A stretch of DNA of 10,192 bases from positions 1 through 10,192 of the forward strand of contig JAHLFV010000048.1 in the NCBI GenBank assembly GCA_018883625.1, read 5' to 3'. The notes below the pieces were generated by a model. It was not told the origin of the DNA, searched no databases, and saw only the letters and a program-made list of their open reading frames with translations. Below are positions 6,120-10,192 of this stretch, piece after piece; position 1 is the stretch's first letter, and each line of letters opens with the position of its first letter. The position numbers and the translations under genes are program-made. The DNA is from Candidatus Treponema excrementipullorum. Lineage in GTDB: Bacteria; Spirochaetota; Spirochaetia; Treponematales; Treponemataceae.

Positions 6120-7151
6120 ATGACCATAGCAGAAATAGCTCGAAAAGCAGGCGTTTCTATCGGAACGGTTGACAGAGTTCTTCATAACCGTGGTCATGTT
6201 GCCGAACAAACACGACAAAAGATCCAATCAGTTATCGATGAATCAAATTACAAACCAAATCATTTTGCACAACAGTTAAAAAAAGGGGATTCTTTCAAAA
6301 TCGGTATTCTCATTCCGTATTTGGATTCCGGTGCTGGATATTGGAAATTAGTACATTCTGGTTTTTTAGAAGGAATTCAAAGTATTTATCCCTTCAATAT
6401 GGAATTGGAATTCCGGTACTTTGACCGTTCTATACCGGGAGACTTATATGAAAAAGGCTTGGACTTACTTCAAGTTAGCGATATAAAAGCAATGATTTTG
6501 GCTCCTTTGGTATTTGACGATGTAGTAAAACTATTGTCAGTCATAGCAGTTCCTTATGTTTTTATCGATTCCCCCATGCCTATCGGTTTTCCTCAATCGG
6601 TAATTATTCAAAACCCCTACAGAGGCGGACAAACGGCAGCCCGTATTATGAAACTTATCAGAAGTACAGGAACTTTTGCCGTTATGCGCATGTACAAGTC
6701 TGCATACAACCTTCAAGAAAGAGCTCGGGGATTTCAGGATTACTTTAAATCAGATTCTCAAATAAAAGTCATTGATGCTGTTTGTCCGTATCAAAACGCA
6801 GAAAGTGTCTTTTCTTTTTTGGAGGAACTTTTTTCTCTCCATCCCGATATTTCCGGGATATTTGTCACTCAAACAGAAACGTTTATCGTAAGTCAATTTC
6901 TCAGTTACACCGGTAGAAAAACAGAGGTCACTCTTATTGGATATGATTTGCAGGCAGAAAACCGTTTAGGTTTGGAAGACGGCAGTATCGATTGTATAAT
7001 CTCTCAGAGACCGGAAATCCAAGGGATTACCAGCATACGGGAGCTACACCGAGTCCTTGCCTTGGGCCAAGAGTGGAGAGGCAAAATACAGATACCCATT
7101 GATATTCTCTTACCGGAAAATTTCAGCGAGTATAATTTAATGTGGAGTTAA
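6120..7151 (+). CDS. LacI-family transcriptional regulator, probably of the galactose operon
   Basis: The 343-residue protein starts with a LacI helix-turn-helix, IAEIARKAGVSIGTVDRVLHN at about 3-23, followed by the VAEQTRQKIQSVIDESNYKPN helix and linker at about 27-47. From about 58 (FKIGILIPYLDSGAGYW) it has a periplasmic-binding-protein-like effector domain, with IFVTQTETFIVSQFL and VTLIGYDL strands near the C-terminal half. I choose ATG 6120 because GGAGGA at 6111-6116 precedes it and homology begins there. The in-frame ATG at 6087 has no ribosome binding site and overlaps the operator-like site. The Asp in TVDRVL replaces the Ser more usual in this recognition helix. It is first in an operon with galK and galT, 42 bp upstream of galK, so galactose or a derivative is the likely effector. 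Regulator class is secure; ligand is inferred. Confidence 0.9.
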   Translation: MTIAEIARKAGVSIGTVDRVLHNRGHVAEQTRQKIQSVIDESNYKPNHFAQQLKKGDSFKIGILIPYLDSGAGYWKLVHSGFLEGIQSIYPFNMELEFRYFDRSIPGDLYEKGLDLLQVSDIKAMILAPLVFDDVVKLLSVIAVPYVFIDSPMPIGFPQSVIIQNPYRGGQTAARIMKLIRSTGTFAVMRMYKSAYNLQERARGFQDYFKSDSQIKVIDAVCPYQNAESVFSFLEELFSLHPDISGIFVTQTETFIVSQFLSYTGRKTEVTLIGYDLQAENRLGLEDGSIDCIISQRPEIQGITSIRELHRVLALGQEWRGKIQIPIDILLPENFSEYNLMWS

Positions 7152-7193
7152 GCTCTTTTGAGTTTACATAGATATTTTTATGAGGAGGCAGTT

Positions 7194-8441
7194 ATGCAGC
7201 AAGATTACTCAAATCTTACTGAATATGCAGCAAACAACATTGCACAGTTAAAATGTGAGTTGGAAAAACACTTTTTGGAACTTTACGGATCTTCAACAGA
7301 GCCTATTCAATTTTACTCAGCTCCTGCCAGAATAAATATAATCGGAGAACATATCGATTACAACGGTGGAAAAGTTTTCCCAGCCGCTATCGATAAATAT
7401 ATATTTTTAGCTATCAGAAAACGCCCGGATACCATTATCAATTATGACGATATCCGTTTCCCGGGGAAATTTACCTTTAACATCACAGATAACTTTTCTT
7501 ACAAAAAGGAAAACGATTACTGCAATTATCTTAATGGCATAATCACTATTTTGAAAGACAAAGGTTTTGCATTAACCACAGGTTTCGATGCCCTGTTTTT
7601 CAGTTGTATACCCGATGGAGGTGGCGTTTCTTCTTCCTCCGCATTGGAATGTTGCTTTATCGCAGCCATGAACGGTTTATATAACTGCAATTTAACGCCG
7701 GTAGAAAACGCTCTCATCGGTCAAGAAACAGAACATCGATTTATGAACGTACAGTGTGGCATTATGGATCAGTTTATCATTGCAACAGGTAAAAAAGAAG
7801 CAGCTGTTCTGTTAGACTGTGCCACCTTAGACTATGAGTATGTTCCCCTTCACTTAGGTGATTACCGATTCTTGGTTATGAATACCAACAAAAAACGACA
7901 ACTCAGTGATTCCAAATACAACGAACGGGTCGCGGAGTGTAAAGAAGGTCTTTCACTGCTGAACAAGGCACTGGAATCAAAAGGTATGGAAACAGTTCCC
8001 AATCCCTGTGCCATGACAGACGAGCACTTGGATATTCTGAAAGAAGCCGGCGCCTCCGACGTTATCTTCCGCCGCATGAGACACTGCCTTACGGAAAACC
8101 GCCGTGTCTACAAAGCCGCAGAAGCTTTGAAAGCCGGAAACTTGGAAGAACTGGGCAAACTTATGAATCAATCCCATGAATCTTTGCAAACAGATTATGA
8201 AACAACAGGAATCGAGTTGGATACCTTGCACATAGAAGCAAACAAAATAAAAGGTTGCTTGGGAGCCCGAGTAACCGGCGCCGGCTTTGGAGGATGCGGT
8301 ATCGCTCTTCTCCACAAGGATTGCATAAAAGACTTTATCCAAACAGTGGGTAAAGCCTACAAAGAAAAAATCGGGTACGAAGCCACATTCTTTGAATGCT
8401 CTACAGGAAACGGTGCCGGCCCCTTGAAAGAGGATAACTAA
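7194..8441 (+). CDS. galK: Galactokinase (EC 2.7.1.6)
   Basis: GalK phosphorylates alpha-D-galactose with ATP to galactose 1-phosphate, the committed Leloir step, in the cytoplasm. The 415-residue protein has the three GHMP-kinase motifs. The galactokinase signature is ARINIIGEHIDYNGG at 45-59, with Arg46 at the transition-state position. The phosphate-binding loop is PDGGGVSSSSALE at 140-152. The C-terminal motif is GARVTGAGFGGCGIALL at 357-373. Asp192 in CGIMDQF is the expected catalytic base. I start at ATG 7194 because GAGGAGG at 7182-7188 lies 5 nt before it. An upstream TTG at 7158 in the same frame has no ribosome binding site. The phosphate loop reads GGGVSSSS rather than the commoner GAGLSSSA, probably tolerated. 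The next gene begins 1 bp after its stop, so galK and galT are co-translated. Confidence 0.96.
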   Translation: MQQDYSNLTEYAANNIAQLKCELEKHFLELYGSSTEPIQFYSAPARINIIGEHIDYNGGKVFPAAIDKYIFLAIRKRPDTIINYDDIRFPGKFTFNITDNFSYKKENDYCNYLNGIITILKDKGFALTTGFDALFFSCIPDGGGVSSSSALECCFIAAMNGLYNCNLTPVENALIGQETEHRFMNVQCGIMDQFIIATGKKEAAVLLDCATLDYEYVPLHLGDYRFLVMNTNKKRQLSDSKYNERVAECKEGLSLLNKALESKGMETVPNPCAMTDEHLDILKEAGASDVIFRRMRHCLTENRRVYKAAEALKAGNLEELGKLMNQSHESLQTDYETTGIELDTLHIEANKIKGCLGARVTGAGFGGCGIALLHKDCIKDFIQTVGKAYKEKIGYEATFFECSTGNGAGPLKEDN

Positions 8442-8442
8442 T

Positions 8443-9951
8443 ATGATTTACGATTTGATCAACGAACTTGTCAGCTATGGTTTGGATACAGGGCTGATAG
8501 ACAAAGAAGACATGATTTATTCTGTTAATAGACTGTTTGCTCTTTTTAATTTGGACGGAGATGACAGAGCGATTCCTACAAATCATGTAACGCAGAAACG
8601 GGAAACGTACAATCTACAACAGATACTCTCTGATATGCTGGAATGGGCAAAAGCCCAGGGGTTTCTAGAAGAAAACACCGTTGAGTATCGAGATATTCTG
8701 GATACAAAAATTATGGCTTGCCTCACGCCGCCACCTTCTCAAGTAAGCAAAAAATTCCGGGAATTGTATGCAAAATCTCCCAAAGAAGCTACCGATTGGT
8801 TTTACGATTTCTCCCAAAATACAGACTACATCCGCCGATACAGAATCAGTAAGGATATTAAGTGGACAACAAAGACAGAATACGGCGACATTGACATTAC
8901 CATAAATTTGTCAAAACCGGAAAAAGACCCCAAAGCGATTGCTGCCGCAAAACTAAAACCTCAAGGCGGCTATCCTAAATGCCAACTTTGTATCGAAAAC
9001 GAAGGATATGCAGGACGTGTTAATCACCCTGCCCGCAGTACTCACCGCATTATTCCCGTGACGATTTTAGGTGAAGAATGGGGATTCCAGTACTCACCTT
9101 ACGTCTACTACAACGAACATTGTATTTTGCTGAATAAAAAACACGTTCCCATGGTCATTAACAGGGACGCTTTTGCAAAACTTTTGGACTTTGTAAAGCA
9201 GTTTCCCCACTATATGGTAGGCTCCAATGCAGACTTACCCATAGTAGGAGGTTCTATCCTCTCCCACGAGCACTTCCAAGGAGGTAACTACCAATTCCCC
9301 ATGGCTCGAGCTGAAACAGAAACTCCCTTTACATTACCGGATTATCCCGATGTTGAAGCCGGGATTATCAAGTGGCCCCTTTCTGTCATACGAATCCGGC
9401 ACAGCAATCCCGACGTTTTGGTGGATGTGGCAGACTTTATCCTTACAAAGTGGAGAGGATACACCGACGAAGATGCATTTATTTTTGCAGAGACAGAGGG
9501 AACTCCTCATAATACCATTTCTCCCATTGCCCGTTACAGAGACGGAATGTATGAAATGGACTTGGCTCTCCGCAACAATATTACAACAGATGAGCATCCT
9601 ATGGGTGTGTATCATCCTCATCAGGAATTGCACCACATCAAAAAAGAAAATATCGGCCTGATCGAAGTAATGGGATTGGCTATCTTACCTCCCCGTTTGC
9701 GCACAGAGATGGATTTACTGGCTCAGTACATTATCGAAAAGAAGGACATACGCAGTAACCCAGCTTTGGAAAAACATGCTGACTGGGCAGAAGAATTTAT
9801 TTCTCGATGCACTCCCGAAAACGTCCATCAGGTATTGAAAGATGAAATCGGAAAAGTTTTTGCCCAGGTTTTAACCCATGCCGGCGTTTATAAACGAACC
9901 CCGGAAGGCAAAGAAGCCTTTTTGCGGTTTATTGCAACCTTAAAGAAGTAA
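8443..9951 (+). CDS. galT: UDP-glucose--hexose-1-phosphate uridylyltransferase, class II (EC 2.7.7.12)
   Basis: GalT exchanges UMP between UDP-glucose and galactose 1-phosphate, yielding UDP-galactose and glucose 1-phosphate. The 502-residue length, the N-terminal MIYDLINELVSYGL region and the motifs identify the class II (Firmicutes-type) enzyme, not the roughly 350-residue class I form of E. coli. ILSHEHFQGG at 272-281 supplies the His-x-His-x-Gln catalytic signature, with His277 the likely nucleophile by analogy with HPHGQ of class I. YPKCQLC holds Cys180 and Cys183, possibly a metal site. VYHPHQELHHIKKENIGLIEVMG at about 389-411 is the C-terminal domain motif, quoted here by its key residues His391, His393, His397 and His398. 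AAGAGG at 8428-8433 lies 9 nt before the ATG, inside the end of galK. The product UDP-galactose would need GalE, not seen here, to be recycled. Confidence 0.95.
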   Translation: MIYDLINELVSYGLDTGLIDKEDMIYSVNRLFALFNLDGDDRAIPTNHVTQKRETYNLQQILSDMLEWAKAQGFLEENTVEYRDILDTKIMACLTPPPSQVSKKFRELYAKSPKEATDWFYDFSQNTDYIRRYRISKDIKWTTKTEYGDIDITINLSKPEKDPKAIAAAKLKPQGGYPKCQLCIENEGYAGRVNHPARSTHRIIPVTILGEEWGFQYSPYVYYNEHCILLNKKHVPMVINRDAFAKLLDFVKQFPHYMVGSNADLPIVGGSILSHEHFQGGNYQFPMARAETETPFTLPDYPDVEAGIIKWPLSVIRIRHSNPDVLVDVADFILTKWRGYTDEDAFIFAETEGTPHNTISPIARYRDGMYEMDLALRNNITTDEHPMGVYHPHQELHHIKKENIGLIEVMGLAILPPRLRTEMDLLAQYIIEKKDIRSNPALEKHADWAEEFISRCTPENVHQVLKDEIGKVFAQVLTHAGVYKRTPEGKEAFLRFIATLKK

Positions 9952-9964
9952 AGTTTTCCACAAA

Positions 9965-10039
9965 AAAAATGCACCTCCTAAAATGAAGTGCACCCCTAAA
10001 GTTGGACAAAAAAAGTTCAATTTTAGGAGGTGCATTTTT
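9965..10039. repeat. Perfect 20-bp inverted repeat straddling the IS left end; possible terminator and ribosome-binding-site trap
   Basis: The arms at 9965-9984 and 10020-10039 are perfectly complementary (core TGCACCTCCTAAAAT and ATTTTAGGAGGTGCA, each flanked by five A or five T). The loop is 35 nt. The right arm contains the orfA Shine-Dalgarno sequence AGGAGGTG, and the left arm lies outside the IS terminal repeat, 14 bp after the galT stop. In RNA reading through from galT the hairpin would hide that site. The A-tract before and T-tract after also suit an intrinsic terminator that could work in both directions. The pairing is plain in sequence; both functions are inferred. Confidence 0.6.
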
Positions 10040-10192
10040 AATGTCCAAATACACAGAGGAATTGAAAAAGCAAATAGTACTTGAGCATAAAATAAAGCAT
10101 TACGGGGCCCGTGTGCTGCAAAGGAAGTATGGTATTCCCCGTAGCCTTATAAGGCAATGGATAGCCCAATATGAATTAAACGGAAAATTTAC
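9989..10192 (+). mobile_element. IS3/IS150-type insertion sequence, left end (continues past the window)
   Basis: TGCACCCCTAAAGTTGGACA at 9989-10008 closely matches the IS3-family terminal repeat form TGnACCCC-AAAGTTGGACA with its TG terminus. It is followed 32 bp later by an orfA-like reading frame with a strong ribosome binding site. The right end, orfB and any target duplication lie outside. It is inserted 37 bp downstream of galT in the same orientation. The precise left boundary is unsure because a near copy of the terminal sequence starts at 9970. Confidence 0.8.
10041..10192 (+). CDS. IS3-family transposase OrfA, N-terminal part
   Basis: Fifty codons plus two bases are visible, starting MSKYTEELKKQIVLEH. 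The segment has the two-helix layout of an IS150/IS3 OrfA DNA-binding domain: a first helix at about 5-15, then ARVLQRKYGIP at 23-33 and SLIRQWIAQYELNGK at 35-49, where yGIp...i..Wi..Y...G is the family pattern. OrfA binds the terminal repeats and normally yields the active OrfAB transposase by -1 frameshifting into orfB, which lies beyond the window. AGGAGGTG at 10025-10032, 8 nt from ATG 10041, is an almost ideal ribosome binding site but sits inside the 20-bp inverted repeat. Nothing indicates inactivation in the visible part. Confidence 0.85.
   Translation, partial: MSKYTEELKKQIVLEHKIKHYGARVLQRKYGIPRSLIRQWIAQYELNGKF

Noticed and set aside
7158..7193. Galactokinase extension from a TTG start
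   Set aside because: The TTG has no Shine-Dalgarno sequence, while ATG 7194 has GAGGAGG at ideal spacing inside this stretch.
9334..9661. Open frames on both strands inside galT
   Set aside because: Both are shadows of the galT coding sequence, which has intact class II motifs throughout.

Overview
The window looks like chromosomal DNA from a host-associated spirochaete, most likely Treponema or a close relative. The reasons are the moderately low G+C, a diderm gene set (signal peptides, a periplasmic LolA-like protein and an outer-membrane beta-barrel), phenylalanine- and asparagine-rich envelope proteins, and a Firmicutes-type class II GalT in a diderm. Genus is inferred from gene character; species cannot be named.

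Left edge (1-376): the 5' part of a minus-strand gene for a Gx-transporter (heptaprenyl diphosphate synthase component I-like) membrane protein runs off the left end. The roughly 190 bp between it and the next gene hold a perfect 15-bp palindrome and open minus-strand frames that may be gene debris.

Envelope export block (377-5912): an ABC ATPase of the LolD/MacB type on the plus strand faces four tightly packed minus-strand genes. In transcription order these are two FtsX/MacB-type permeases, a LolA-like periplasmic protein and a predicted outer-membrane beta-barrel. Together the five could form an inner-to-outer-membrane path for lipoproteins, lipids or another hydrophobic substrate. The ATPase is convergent with the cluster, with only 10 bp between stop codons. 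One permease and the beta-barrel share a short acidic FDDLF motif in predicted periplasmic segments.

Divergent control region (5913-6119): a good minus-strand promoter for the export operon is interleaved with candidate plus-strand promoters. A LacI-family-like operator with a central CG lies at the presumed start point of the galactose operon.

Galactose block (6120-9951): a LacI-type regulator, galactokinase (galK) and class II galactose-1-phosphate uridylyltransferase (galT) form a compact plus-strand operon covering the first two dedicated steps of the Leloir pathway. No epimerase, mutarotase or transporter is in the window.

Right edge (9962-10192): the left end of an IS3/IS150-type insertion sequence lies just after galT, with its terminal repeat, a strong ribosome binding site and the first 50 codons of orfA. 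A perfect 20-bp inverted repeat straddles the terminal repeat. In read-through RNA it would bury the orfA ribosome binding site and may also terminate gal transcription.
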